A stretch of 53,546 nucleotides of DNA from a virus (IMGVR_UViG_3300045999_001420:1-53546); one strand, 5' to 3'. Counted from the first letter of the stretch, positions 39,053 to 47,416 are shown. The notes: a model not told the origin generated them from the sequence alone. Made by a program: numbers and translations.

Positions 39053-40010
39053 TCGGCGCATCCAGCAACATGGCAGCGATCTCATCCTCAAGGCTGGACG
39101 ATGCTACCTCGACGGGCTGGGGCTTGGCCTTCGGCGCAGCCGCCTTGGGAGCAGCGGCCTTGGGGGCGGGAGCAGCCTCAGTCTTGGCACCGAACCCACG
39201 CTTGGGGGCCGGGGCCTCCTCTTCCTCGACCGGCGCGGGGGCGGGAGCAGCCTTCACCAACTGGGGCTTGGGCTTCTCGGGCGCTGCGATCTGCGTCGGG
39301 GCGCTCTTCACCTTTTCTCCTGTCATCTCAGGAATAGAGGGGTTGGTGAGCACTTCGTCCACGGCAGCGATCTCTTCCTCATTCAACCAGCCGCCGAACC
39401 CGAACTTGATCTTCGGGAACGAAGCATTGGTGTCGAAGCCAATGCGGGTGCGCACCAGTTCCGGGGCGATGCCACGGTGGGACAGGTCCTTCTGGTACTG
39501 GTTGAGGTCCTTCAGCGCCGCCGGGGTGACGAGCATCAGGTAGATCGGACCAGACGGATCGTCAGCAGATACCACGGCGATGCGCTTGCTGTCGCTGCAC
39601 GCCTTGAGGTCCTGACCCTGCGGCCCCTTCTTGGAACCCCATGCGTTGTGCGGGCAGGTAGCGCAGAGGTCGTTCTGCGGTGCGGTCGCGTTGCTGTCCG
39701 GTGCCACACCATCCATGGAGGAGCAGTCGGGCGCGGTCACCTCCGCATTGGGGTCCCACGGCTTTGCGTAGAAGGTCTTGGACAGGCGCGGGTTGGAGCC
39801 GACGATCACCACGTCAATGGTGGTGGACTGAAGAACAGTCTCGGCATCGCCTTCCTTGATGCGGAAGCGGCCACCCTTGATAGAAATGCGCGGCCATGTT
39901 TCTCCGTTAGAGATACCACCCACAAGCTTCTCTGCCAGAGCAGAGGGCTTGCCGATGCGGTTCGCAAGATGCGCCGGAACCTTAGCGTCGAGGGACACGA
40001 TGTTGCTCAT
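39039..40010 (-). CDS. putative single-stranded DNA-binding protein
   Basis: 323 residues. The N-terminal 200 are folded, with a possible zinc site of four Cys (CSSMDG; CATCPHNAW; LKACSDS). They are followed by a long Ala/Pro/Lys linker (about 230-300) and a short acidic end (SSLEDEIAAMLLDAPNDDA), the usual layout of SSB proteins that recruit partners by an acidic tip. It lies between the primase-helicase and the recombination/helicase genes. No sequence signature is decisive; assignment by architecture and context. Confidence 0.5.
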   Translation of the reverse strand: MSNIVSLDAKVPAHLANRIGKPSALAEKLVGGISNGETWPRISIKGGRFRIKEGDAETVLQSTTIDVVIVGSNPRLSKTFYAKPWDPNAEVTAPDCSSMDGVAPDSNATAPQNDLCATCPHNAWGSKKGPQGQDLKACSDSKRIAVVSADDPSGPIYLMLVTPAALKDLNQYQKDLSHRGIAPELVRTRIGFDTNASFPKIKFGFGGWLNEEEIAAVDEVLTNPSIPEMTGEKVKSAPTQIAAPEKPKPQLVKAAPAPAPVEEEEAPAPKRGFGAKTEAAPAPKAAAPKAAAPKAKPQPVEVASSSLEDEIAAMLLDAPNDDA

Positions 40011-40032
40011 GGTTTTCTCCTGTTATGAGCGG

Positions 40033-40332
40033 TTAGATTTTAGTGACGAACGAACCAGCGGTGATACCACTGGTATTCAAGACTTCCGGGGTAATGCCCA
40101 TCTTCTGAAGGGCTTCACTGTTGATGATCTGCCGTGCCACGTCGATGGGTGTGTTGCAGTAGACGATGCGGGCGCTATCGGCATACGTACTTTTGGTGTC
40201 ACGCTTGTGGATAAGATACCCGTTCTCAATCTTGTAGATTTGTATCATAGGCGGGCCAGCACTTTCGACCGCTGGGGCAAGACGATCCTCATCCGCGATG
40301 CGCTTGATCCACCTCTTCAGTCGGCTGATCAT
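40033..40332 (-). CDS. hypothetical protein, 99 aa
   Basis: Basic N-terminal helix (MISRLKRWIKRIADEDRLA), then a compact alpha/beta-looking region (IYKIENGYLIHKRDTKSTYADSARIVYC) and DVARQIINSEALQKMG. No known motif. ATGA overlap with 40329-40730, so the two are coupled within the replication operon. Confidence 0.6.
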   Translation of the reverse strand: MISRLKRWIKRIADEDRLAPAVESAGPPMIQIYKIENGYLIHKRDTKSTYADSARIVYCNTPIDVARQIINSEALQKMGITPEVLNTSGITAGSFVTKI

Positions 40333-40730
40333 GCTGCTTCCACCTTCTTCGTGGGCTTGCGCACGTTGACTTCCAGACGGGTGCCGTACAGCACGCCGCT
40401 CGGTACGCTCTTGGTGGAGTCGATGTACCCACGCACAGCGGTCTTGCTGACGCGCTTCTCGAAGATGTCGAAGGCATCGTTATCCTTGACAAACTTCAGG
40501 ACTGCATCCCAGTCTTCCACGCTGGCGTAATCAACCGTGGTCAGGAAGGCCGTACCGTGGTTGGTCTTGAAAGATGTTACGCCTTGCTCGTCGGCCTTGT
40601 TCTTGATCCACGCTTCGAGCTTGTCCAGCTTGGCGTCGATCTTGCTAACCTCTTCGTCAAGCTTGGCGCGGATGGCGCTCTTCTCATTGCGGAGCCGCAC
40701 GTATAGTGCGACGATGTCGTCTACTGTCAT
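40329..40730 (-). CDS. coiled-coil protein, 133 aa
   Basis: The frame is open to 40886 but overlaps the helicase gene. The ATG at 40730 (MTVDDIVALYVRLRNEKSA) has AAGG upstream and is preferred. The N-terminal half is a long coiled coil (SAIRAKLDEEVSKIDAKLDKLEAWI); the C-terminal half is alpha/beta with a conserved-looking TVDYASVEDWDAVLKFVKDNDAF. Proteins of this type are common in phage replication clusters; function unknown, possibly binding DNA or helicase. Confidence 0.6.
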   Translation of the reverse strand: MTVDDIVALYVRLRNEKSAIRAKLDEEVSKIDAKLDKLEAWIKNKADEQGVTSFKTNHGTAFLTTVDYASVEDWDAVLKFVKDNDAFDIFEKRVSKTAVRGYIDSTKSVPSGVLYGTRLEVNVRKPTKKVEAA

Positions 40731-40737
40731 AGTTGTT

Positions 40738-42288
40738 TTACCTTGTGGTATCCTGTTGGATGAGATCGAGAAGCAGCCCTTGGAGCTTCTGCTTGCTCTG
40801 GAGACGGTGATACATTTTGTACTCCAAGTCCGTAGCCTCGATGTGAACCACGTTGGATGCGTGCTTCTTACCGATGCGTTCGACACGCCCGTTAGCTTGG
40901 ACGTATTGTTCGTTGCTCGTGATGGGTCCGTACCACACGATGGTTGATGCCGATGTCAGCGTAAGCCCGTGTGCCATGGTGGCAGGGTGGGCGATCAGCA
41001 CCTTCGGGTGCGGAGCGTGCTGAAAGTTCTGGAAGATTTCGTTGCGCTTATTGCTGCTAACTTCTCCGTTGACCACGCCGACCGTCCAGTGCTTGGACAG
41101 TTCGCGCTCCAGCATGTTGAGCGTACCCGTCAGCGGTACGAAGACGATGATCTTCCCGCCAGCTTCCTCGATAACTTCCTTCACCGCATTGACGCGCGGT
41201 GCGCAGTCGAGTTCGATGTGCTGACCGTCTTCACCATAGGCTACGCCACAGGATATCTGGATCAGCTTCTGCATCTTGACGGCTTCATTGACGGCAGTGA
41301 TCGCACCATCTTCTGCCTCAGTTATCAGATGCTTGATCATTTTGTCGTAGTGCTTGCGCTGATCCGGTGTGAGGTCCACCTGCCGGGTTTGGAACACAGT
41401 CTCTGGTAGATCGAAGCACTCATCACGGGTGTAGCGTATTGCAGGATGCAATACATGCCGAACGATCTCCACGCTCTCAGGCCGGGGAACCCATGTGTAC
41501 TGCTTGAGCTTGTACATAACTTGTTCGCGGAAGGCCGTGTAAGTCTTAGGGATAAACGGGCTGTCCACGAGGCGGGCCAAGGCCCACGCATCTGTTGGTT
41601 CATTGGGCGTAGGCGTTCCGGTCATCAGCCACAGCCGTGCTTGCGGGTTGCGGGCCATCCAGTTACGGACTTCCTTGAACCGCCTTGTGCTGGGATTACG
41701 CAGCACAGCAGCTTCGTCCACGATGAGCAGATCGAACATGCCATGGCACTCGTCAGCGATGATACCGAACCCGTCATGGTTGATGATGTAGAAGTCAGCA
41801 TCAGTCTTGAGTAGCTTCCTGCGCTTCTCGGCAGACCCGTGGAGCACCACGCTCTTGCGTCCAACAAAGTTGGTGAAGACGGCGTCATCCCACACGCGCT
41901 TCAGCGTTGACAGGGGCGACATGATAAGCACCTTCTTCACGGCACCCGTCTCGATAAGATAGTCAGCCGCCCACAGTGCGCTCTGCGTCTTGCCTGTGCC
42001 GATGTCGTTCAGCACCAGTGCCTTCTTGTTGAGCGTCAGGAACCCAGCCGTTTGCTTCTGGTGTTCGTACGGCTTGAACCGCCCCTGCCATTCATAGAAG
42101 TGCATGATGGGAGAAGGGACATCGAAGCCCAGAGACTGCAACACCGTCGCCTCTTCGAGCCGCAGCGGAACCACGACCGCTTCGCTACCCTTGATGGTGA
42201 CTTGCTTCGCCGATGGAAGGGTTTCGAGTACCCGGTTTGGGTTACTCAGTTTGAGGAGCAGCGCCCTCGCGTTTGGTAGTACCAGCAT
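40738..42288 (-). CDS. SNF2-type superfamily 2 helicase
   Basis: 516 residues. Motif I GTGKT (97-101), motif II DEAA (191-194), motif III LWLMTGTPTPNE, and motif VI QANGRVERIGK near 475-485 give a full SF2/SNF2-like ATPase. The short N-terminal region contains the Q-like YEHQKQTAGFL. It would translocate on double-stranded DNA and remodel forks or recombination intermediates. The start overlaps VRR-NUC by 47 bp; GGAAG lies nine bases before the ATG. Confidence 0.88.
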   Translation of the reverse strand: MLVLPNARALLLKLSNPNRVLETLPSAKQVTIKGSEAVVVPLRLEEATVLQSLGFDVPSPIMHFYEWQGRFKPYEHQKQTAGFLTLNKKALVLNDIGTGKTQSALWAADYLIETGAVKKVLIMSPLSTLKRVWDDAVFTNFVGRKSVVLHGSAEKRRKLLKTDADFYIINHDGFGIIADECHGMFDLLIVDEAAVLRNPSTRRFKEVRNWMARNPQARLWLMTGTPTPNEPTDAWALARLVDSPFIPKTYTAFREQVMYKLKQYTWVPRPESVEIVRHVLHPAIRYTRDECFDLPETVFQTRQVDLTPDQRKHYDKMIKHLITEAEDGAITAVNEAVKMQKLIQISCGVAYGEDGQHIELDCAPRVNAVKEVIEEAGGKIIVFVPLTGTLNMLERELSKHWTVGVVNGEVSSNKRNEIFQNFQHAPHPKVLIAHPATMAHGLTLTSASTIVWYGPITSNEQYVQANGRVERIGKKHASNVVHIEATDLEYKMYHRLQSKQKLQGLLLDLIQQDTTR

Positions 42289-42568
42289 TGATATAATCTT
42301 CCAACAGTTTCAATGTTTCAACGTCGAACACTACAAAGCACTTGCCACCAGCAGCTTCGATCTGCGCCATGCAATGGCGCTGTAACTGGGTAGGCTTCTT
42401 GGTCCTGTCGGCTTTGACTTCGATACCAACGAATTGGCCTCGCACAATCGCCACCCGATCAGGGATACCAGCACGTCCATAGGGTCCAGCTTGTGGGCTG
42501 TAGAACCAAATCTTGTGCTGATGAAGAAGCTTGTCTACCTTCGCTTTGACCTTGGCCTCTGGTGTCAT
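42242..42568 (-). CDS. VRR-NUC domain nuclease
   Basis: 108 residues, a stand-alone VRR-NUC. Active-site residues are in view: GIPD37 , then GIE50VK52 and the following KKPTQLQRH. Family members act as structure-specific or Holliday-junction nucleases, often next to a SNF2 helicase in phages, as here. It has a weak ribosome site, and its 3' end overlaps the helicase start, so the two are probably co-translated. Confidence 0.88.
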   Translation of the reverse strand: MTPEAKVKAKVDKLLHQHKIWFYSPQAGPYGRAGIPDRVAIVRGQFVGIEVKADRTKKPTQLQRHCMAQIEAAGGKCFVVFDVETLKLLEDYINAGTTKREGAAPQTE

Positions 42569-42600
42569 GAACGTAGTCCCGGTTTACAGCATTGTCAAGT

Positions 42601-43260
42601 TCACTGTGCGTAGTCACACAGGTGCCGCGCAGGGCAGAAGCGGCACAGACCACTGGGGCGGGCAGGCCAAACCTCTGTTTCTACTGACTTTTCTATGCGC
42701 TTAATCTGTGTAAGGAGTTTCTCCCACAGTGCTGCGGCGTCCTGTCGCATGTAGACCTCACGGTCCATGGCCTTGTCCTTGAGCCAAACAAATCCTACGG
42801 AGACGCGCTCGACTTCCGGGTAGTGCGTGAAGATTTGCAGTGCGTACAACTCAAGCTGATCGAAGTCGGGCTTGCGCTTGCCGGTCTTCCAGTCGAGTAC
42901 TTTTGCCTGCTTCTGGTTTACTACCAGCACGTCGATCTTGGTGCGCAGCCAAGCGTCCTTGTCGAACCAACCTGTGGGCTTAAGCTCTGCGTTCAGCGTA
43001 AGCTCCTGTTCCACCAGCAGTTCACCCTCACCAAGGCTCTTAACGATGGCAGAGGTCAGCGGCTCGTAGTGCGCCGCCTCCTGCGGTAGATCGGTGTTGG
43101 TCTTGAGGCGGTCCTCCAAGAACTTGTGGATGCGCTCACCATGGTGGGTCGCCTCGCTGCCGGGATCAGTGACAGCCTTCCTGACCCGCTGGTGGTAGTA
43201 TCGCAGCGGGCAGTTCATGTACATCTTGATCGATGAGTATGAGTGGGTGAGCTTAGTCAT
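42601..43260 (-). CDS. PD-(D/E)XK nuclease with Fe-S type Cys set
   Basis: 219 residues of the Cas4/AddB-like exonuclease group. D110 (TKIDVLVV), D123-x-K125 (LDWKTGK) and Q135 make the catalytic core. C17 with C206, C209 and C215 (CRFCPARHLC) match the 4Fe-4S clasp that bridges both ends in this family. It would resect or process DNA ends in recombination-dependent replication. ATGA overlap with dCMP deaminase. Confidence 0.87.
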   Translation of the reverse strand: MTKLTHSYSSIKMYMNCPLRYYHQRVRKAVTDPGSEATHHGERIHKFLEDRLKTNTDLPQEAAHYEPLTSAIVKSLGEGELLVEQELTLNAELKPTGWFDKDAWLRTKIDVLVVNQKQAKVLDWKTGKRKPDFDQLELYALQIFTHYPEVERVSVGFVWLKDKAMDREVYMRQDAAALWEKLLTQIKRIEKSVETEVWPARPSGLCRFCPARHLCDYAQ

Positions 43261-43679
43261 CGTACATTTACTCCTGCTTCCTTGAACATAATAGCAGCAA
43301 CCTCAAACTCCTCGTCGGGCATCGAGGTCTTGCCGTTACCGATCACAACCCTTGTGACCCCCGCTTGGATGAGCGACCGCGCACAGCGCGAACAGGGGTG
43401 ATGGGTGACGAAGGCAGTGCCGCCCTTGAGCTTGGCCCCTACCCGTGCAGACTGAGCGACGGCGTTCTCTTCGGCATGGCTAGTCCAAAGATACTTGGCA
43501 GGGCGCTCCATGCGCTCGCTTATGTCTTGAACGCCGCGCGGCAGTCCGTTGTACCCGGTTGCCACCACGATCTTGTCTTCGCTCACCACGACACAGCCGA
43601 CCTTGGTGCTCGGGTCCTTCGACCTCTGCGCAACCAGTATCGCCATGTCCATGAAGTGCTCATCCCACGAACGACGCAT
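43257..43679 (-). CDS. dCMP deaminase
   Basis: 140 residues from the ATG at 43679, which has GGAG eight bases upstream; the frame opens at 43697. Zinc site H68-A-E70 (SHAEEN) and PC96SRC99. It would convert dCMP to dUMP to feed dTTP synthesis. No thymidylate synthase is in the window, so the host enzyme would finish the job. Start and stop overlap its neighbours. Confidence 0.9.
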   Translation of the reverse strand: MRRSWDEHFMDMAILVAQRSKDPSTKVGCVVVSEDKIVVATGYNGLPRGVQDISERMERPAKYLWTSHAEENAVAQSARVGAKLKGGTAFVTHHPCSRCARSLIQAGVTRVVIGNGKTSMPDEEFEVAAIMFKEAGVNVR

Positions 43680-43876
43680 CACACGATCTCCATACACATG
43701 GCCGGGATTTCCATCACAGCCTTGGCTTCACCCTGAGTGCGGAGTTCAGACAGGCAACTCTCGACGCATTCGGTAATGTCTGAGAGGGAGACGCCGGGTT
43801 CGAGTACGAACGTGGCCGTGACTGTCACGGTGATGAGGTCACCTGTGCGTCCCGCTGGCAATGTCTTCTTGGTCAT
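43679..43876 (-). CDS. hypothetical protein, 65 aa
   Basis: AAAGGAAAGCAG precedes the ATG at 43876. Mostly beta N-terminus (GDLITVTVTATFVLEPGVSL), then a helix with two Cys (SDITECVESCLSEL). The stop overlaps the dCMP deaminase start (TGATG). Function not recognised. Confidence 0.6.
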   Translation of the reverse strand: MTKKTLPAGRTGDLITVTVTATFVLEPGVSLSDITECVESCLSELRTQGEAKAVMEIPAMCMEIV

Positions 43877-44145
43877 CTGCTTTCCTTTGCTTGATTGTAG
43901 GCTTGGATTAGAAGTTCTCTGGCGACTACTGCTGGTGCTTTATCCTGTCTAGCAGCTTCGTCCATGATCCACGAGACGATGCTTGCGGGAAGCGGCGGCG
44001 AGATGGTCTGGTTCCAACTGAGTGCCCGCCTGATCGCCATCGATACGTTGGGCTTGCTACACCCAAGCTGCTTGGCGATCTCGGTGACCGTGGTGCCAGC
44101 CTCGTAGAGTCTGACGATTTCATTGCGGAGGGACTGGCGCTTCAC
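43873..44145 (-). CDS. helix-turn-helix protein, 90 aa
   Basis: GTG start at 44145 with AAGGAG eight bases upstream, overlapping the previous stop by 4 nt; a longer in-frame form to 44175 is less likely. HTH of the resolvase/LuxR-like class near residues 10-40: RNEIVRLYEAGTTVTEIAKQLGCSKPNVSMAIRRAL. The C-terminal half is helical (SIVSWIMDEAARQDKAPAVVARELL), a likely dimerisation part. Probable regulator. Confidence 0.7.
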   Translation of the reverse strand: MKRQSLRNEIVRLYEAGTTVTEIAKQLGCSKPNVSMAIRRALSWNQTISPPLPASIVSWIMDEAARQDKAPAVVARELLIQAYNQAKESR

Positions 44146-44330
44146 GATGCGGTCTCCTTCCATGCGTCCATGCAACTATCAGCGGAGTTGTGATAACCCG
44201 CCACTCTGAGTGCGCCAGCGGCAATGAGTACTATCTCCCGCAGCTTCTTCACGTCTTTCTCTGACTTTTGAAGCTGTTTGGAAAGAACCCTGTTAACAAC
44301 TTGCAGCGCCTCGACTTTGTTCTCACTCAC
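44142..44330 (-). CDS. coiled-coil hypothetical protein, 62 aa
   Basis: GTG start at 44330 overlaps the DNA polymerase stop by 4 nt, with GGAG seven bases upstream; the frame is open further but runs into the polymerase. Helical: KVEALQVVNRVLSKQLQKSEKDVKKLREIVLIA, then a short Gly-rich end. No known family. Translationally coupled on both sides. Confidence 0.55.
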   Translation of the reverse strand: MSENKVEALQVVNRVLSKQLQKSEKDVKKLREIVLIAAGALRVAGYHNSADSCMDAWKETAS

Positions 44331-46213
44331 TTGCAGTCTCCGTAGTTCTTGCCGATGTCGGCTTCGCACGCAACAGGAAGGTCCGGTGCCCACGATGGAG
44401 GGGTGGACATGCACTGCATGATGAACGCCTTGGCTTCTTCGGCTTCGGCCTCATCGACGCAGCACACCACCTCATCGTGAACTTGTAGGACGATCTTGTA
44501 CCGCTTCGCAATGGCGACCATCTGGCCTGTCACCACGATCCTTGCCAGTGCCTGTACGATATTCTCCGTAACCTTGCCGCCGTAGATGCGCACCCATGGA
44601 AGGCCCTCGGCGCTCTCGCCTGTGAGCTTGGCAACCACTGCCTTGCGGTACGTACGTCCGTCAGAGATGTAGAACAGCCCCTCGCCAGAGGCATTGCGGA
44701 GAAGCAGCGGGTACTGGATGGACAGCCCGTTGGGCAGGATGATGGAGTTGTCCTTGTACGGGAGCATCGCCTTCATGGGCAGCACCTGCCCCTCGCGCCC
44801 TAGTTCAAGGTCGTCCAGCACCCGTGAACAACGGTTCCAGAACATGGCGATGCGGTGGTTCTTGGTGCGGTAAAGCTGCACGATGTTACGTGCAGTGTGC
44901 TCATCGATCTCAACCTTGATGCCGCCCTGCCCCAGTGCCAGTGCATCGCGGAACTTAATTGCGCCCATGCCATAGCCGAGACCAAGGATGCAGGTCTTGC
45001 CGACGAAGCGTTCCACCTTGTCTGTCTTGGTGACCTTCTTGCCGTAGACCTCAGTGGCGAACTCGGAGTACACGTCACGCCCTTCGCGGAAAGCTTGGAG
45101 CAGATCGCTTTGGTCAGACACCCATGCCACCATGCGGGCTTCGATCTGCGAACTGTCGCAAGCGATAAGAACTTTACCCTTGGGTGCGCAGAGGGACTTG
45201 CGTAGTGTTCCTCCACGAGGGAGGTTCTGCAAGTTCATCTTGTCGCCGCCAGAGAAGCGGCCCGTGTGCGCCCCGTAGTAGTGCAGCATGATCGGCAAGC
45301 TACCGCGCTTAGCTACACCGATAAGCGAAGATGTGCGGGACTGTTCGATGGTAGACTTGACGCCCAGCCGTGCGGCTACGGCGTTCTGTACTCTCGGATC
45401 ATCATGCTCCAGCAGGGTGGTGAACGCCTTGTCCGTCTTACTGAAAGCGTATGCTGTCTTGCCAGTGCGAGGGCTGATCTTGGTGGGAGGGTTGACGCCA
45501 TAGTTGGACAGGAAGCTGGCGAAGTTCTCGTTGCTCATCAGCACTTTCTTGGCGTCATCCTCAGAGCAGTCCAGCCCAAGGTCAGCAACGAGGTCGCTCT
45601 TCCGGTTCATCACCTCCATGAGGTGTGTCTGAAGCATAGGCTGGTCGAGTTCGATGGTGGGGTCAGTGTACATTCGCATGGTGATGTCGATCACCCGGAG
45701 TTCTTCGGCAGTGAAGCGGCCCTTCATCTTGTGGAAGAGCTTGCGTGTAAGATCAACGTCGTTGACGCAGTAGGCAGCGTAACGTGAAAGTTCTTCAGGC
45801 GAGAAGTCATTGCGGCGTTTGCCCAGTGCGTTGACCACCTCGTCGCCCTTGGCACCCAGCTTATAGTGCGCAGCCAAGGCTTTCAGACTTCCGCCTACAG
45901 TGACGTTGTGCAGGGGCCGCGCCATGGACAGCGTATCCAGCCACAGCTTGGGTTCGATGAAGTAATGCCACGACAGGATAGCCCCGTCGAACACGGTGTT
46001 ATGGCAGAGGATCGCCTTGTTCTTATAGTTCAGCGACCGCAGGAACTTGCCGGGATCGTCGCCGCTGTACCAGTCAGTGGGGTAGTCGTTGACCTTGATG
46101 CCCACGCCGATCACCTCGAAGCGACGGTCACGGATGTAAGCTTCAGTGGTCATCTTCGACAGGGAATATTCCTTGTCGTAGTAAGTCTCGAAGTCAATGG
46201 TTACGATGTCCAT
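44327..46213 (-). CDS. family A DNA polymerase with 3'-5' exonuclease
   Basis: 628 residues from the ATG at 46213; a GTG at 46216 is also possible. The N-terminal exonuclease has D7-F-E9 (ExoI), CHNTVFDGAIL (ExoII) and YCVNDVD (ExoIII). The polymerase has motif A LIACDSSQIEARM near 350 (Ser where most family members have Tyr in DYSQ), motif B region FVGKTCILGLGYGMGAIKF near 405, and motif C LQVHDEVVC near 580. No 5'-3' exonuclease domain. Main replicative polymerase of the phage. Confidence 0.92.
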   Translation of the reverse strand: MDIVTIDFETYYDKEYSLSKMTTEAYIRDRRFEVIGVGIKVNDYPTDWYSGDDPGKFLRSLNYKNKAILCHNTVFDGAILSWHYFIEPKLWLDTLSMARPLHNVTVGGSLKALAAHYKLGAKGDEVVNALGKRRNDFSPEELSRYAAYCVNDVDLTRKLFHKMKGRFTAEELRVIDITMRMYTDPTIELDQPMLQTHLMEVMNRKSDLVADLGLDCSEDDAKKVLMSNENFASFLSNYGVNPPTKISPRTGKTAYAFSKTDKAFTTLLEHDDPRVQNAVAARLGVKSTIEQSRTSSLIGVAKRGSLPIMLHYYGAHTGRFSGGDKMNLQNLPRGGTLRKSLCAPKGKVLIACDSSQIEARMVAWVSDQSDLLQAFREGRDVYSEFATEVYGKKVTKTDKVERFVGKTCILGLGYGMGAIKFRDALALGQGGIKVEIDEHTARNIVQLYRTKNHRIAMFWNRCSRVLDDLELGREGQVLPMKAMLPYKDNSIILPNGLSIQYPLLLRNASGEGLFYISDGRTYRKAVVAKLTGESAEGLPWVRIYGGKVTENIVQALARIVVTGQMVAIAKRYKIVLQVHDEVVCCVDEAEAEEAKAFIMQCMSTPPSWAPDLPVACEADIGKNYGDCK

Positions 46214-46524
46214 CACAGCACCAGTCTCTGCACTACTTTGCGATTGAGTTTATATTCTTCGAGCGTGTCGGGGTGAACACCCTTGATGAACTCAAAGAAA
46301 TCGTCCATTGCCACAAGTGCTGCTTCGAGCATCATAATACGCTTGTCGAGGGCGTTAATTTGGACCGCCGTTGCGGGTAGTGTGCCAGTCGCTTGGTTAA
46401 GCGCAAACTCAGCGTCTCGTGCCCAGTTTACCAGCTTGTAAGCGTCAAGCGTCCAGCCTGTTACGGAGTCTCTCGCTGGATGAGCAAGACCAGCGGCTCC
46501 ATAAATCTTCGGTATTGGTATCAT
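46213..46524 (-). CDS. hypothetical protein, 103 aa
   Basis: Coupled to the polymerase downstream by overlapping stop and start. Helical protein: RDAEFALNQATG, LDKRIMMLEAALVAMDDFFEFIKG, EEYKLNRKVVQRLV. No motif recognised. Position directly before polA suggests an accessory factor, by inference only. Confidence 0.55.
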   Translation of the reverse strand: MIPIPKIYGAAGLAHPARDSVTGWTLDAYKLVNWARDAEFALNQATGTLPATAVQINALDKRIMMLEAALVAMDDFFEFIKGVHPDTLEEYKLNRKVVQRLVL

Positions 46525-46721
46525 CTCATCCTCTTCCTGATATCGGCCAGCACGAAGTGCGGCCAGTGTGATTGACTGCGGGGTGACATGGATATGGTTA
46601 TTCGCACTGTGCGCCCACTGCTGTCGCCTACGGTTGCCTTGAAGTGTTTGCCCATCTCTATGCCGAGTAACTTATACCCTGCGCCTTCAACTACCTTTTT
46701 TATCTGTCGTTCTGACACCAC
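46521..46721 (-). CDS. hypothetical protein, 66 aa, alpha-beta-beta-beta-alpha look
   Basis: GTG at 46721 with AAGGA nine bases upstream; an ATG-less start that overlaps the end of the HTH gene by 35 bp. The pattern is helix (ERQIKKVVEGAGY), strands (KLLGIEMGKHFKATVGD; RTVRITISMSP), then helix (FVLADIRKRMR). This resembles a small dsRBD-like or HicA-like fold, but no catalytic His is in the expected place with certainty. Treated as hypothetical. Confidence 0.5.
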   Translation of the reverse strand: MVSERQIKKVVEGAGYKLLGIEMGKHFKATVGDSSGRTVRITISMSPRSQSHWPHFVLADIRKRMR

Positions 46722-46962
46722 CGTCGTCCATCCTTATGACTAGCCTGCCGCCCAGTACGTTGATAACCGCTTCGATATCTGCCAGCTTGGGGGAGTTAAC
46801 CCCCTGCCGCCATTTGCGCATGGTGCTGGACGCGATGCCTGACCGTGTCGCCACGTCCTCCTGACTAGCCCGCTGGTGGTTCATCTGGTGCCATATCCAC
46901 CTGATCGCAGGATGGACAGCCTTACCTACCGCTGGTTCCTTTGTGCGTTGATACTGTCTCAT
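46687..46962 (-). CDS. XRE-type HTH protein, 91 aa
   Basis: Residues about 22-70 hold a clear HTH: WHQMNHQRASQEDVATRSGIASSTMRKWRQG, then SPKLADIEAVINVLGGRLVI, the usual lambda-repressor-like tail. Short C-terminal extension. A regulator of early genes or of the overlapping downstream gene is likely. ATGA overlap with the upstream gene. Confidence 0.78.
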   Translation of the reverse strand: MRQYQRTKEPAVGKAVHPAIRWIWHQMNHQRASQEDVATRSGIASSTMRKWRQGVNSPKLADIEAVINVLGGRLVIRMDDGGVRTTDKKGS

Positions 46963-47120
46963 GAAATACCTTTCTTCAGTACGTCCATCCCCGCTACAAG
47001 AGCTATCATAGCGTTCATTATCTTCTTAAACCTTTTGGAGGGGTCATCTGTGTTTAGGGCATCCTTAAGATCACTGTGTGCATTCATCATGGCGTTCATC
47101 GCCATCTCGGCCTCCCTCAT
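46959..47120 (-). CDS. Met-rich helical microprotein, 53 aa
   Basis: ATG at 47120 overlaps the DUF5664 stop by 4 nt; AGAGG lies ten bases upstream. Wholly helical: EAEMAMNAMMNAHSDLKD, then a break at TDDPSKR and FKKIMNAMIALVAGMDVLKK. Eight Met in 53 residues is unusual. It may be a protein-binding or inhibitor microprotein; no family recognised. ATGA overlap with the HTH gene that follows. Confidence 0.6.
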   Translation of the reverse strand: MREAEMAMNAMMNAHSDLKDALNTDDPSKRFKKIMNAMIALVAGMDVLKKGIS

Positions 47121-47416
47121 GGTCTGTTATCCTCTCCAATCACACGCTTCTCGTAAGCTATGAGAAACAACAGGCAGCAGCCAGCATGAGCCAGATGGCT
47201 AAGTCCTGTCTCAGGGTCGGCCTCTTCGCGCCGCCACCACGCCCACATATGCCGCATCAAGGCAGCGAACGGGCGGTTCCACCGCATACCTTTCTCCCAG
47301 TTGCGGTCGCCGTACTTGGTCGCACCGAACTGCAAGACCTTTACGATCTCCTCGACAGCATCAGGCGGTAGCAGGTGCCACGGTAGCTTCTCGTTGTCGA
47401 ACTTGTTACCTTCCAT
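47117..47416 (-). CDS. DUF5664 nucleotide pyrophosphohydrolase (dATP/dGTP diphosphohydrolase-like)
   Basis: 99 residues of the MazG-related DUF5664 group: helix EEIVKVLQFGATKYGDRNWEKG, then ALMRHMWAWWRREEADPETGLSHLAHAGCCLLFL, with the acidic and His residues that bind Mg and substrate. Relatives include the MazZ-type enzymes that hydrolyse dNTPs in phages. No PurZ or DatZ partner is present here, so it more likely cleans or biases the dNTP pool. Confidence 0.8.
   Translation of the reverse strand: MEGNKFDNEKLPWHLLPPDAVEEIVKVLQFGATKYGDRNWEKGMRWNRPFAALMRHMWAWWRREEADPETGLSHLAHAGCCLLFLIAYEKRVIGEDNRP

Noticed and set aside
40206-40214. Perfect DnaA box TGTGGATAA
   Set aside because: A single copy inside a coding gene; one such 9-mer is expected by chance at about this frequency in 53 kb on two strands, and no cluster surrounds it.
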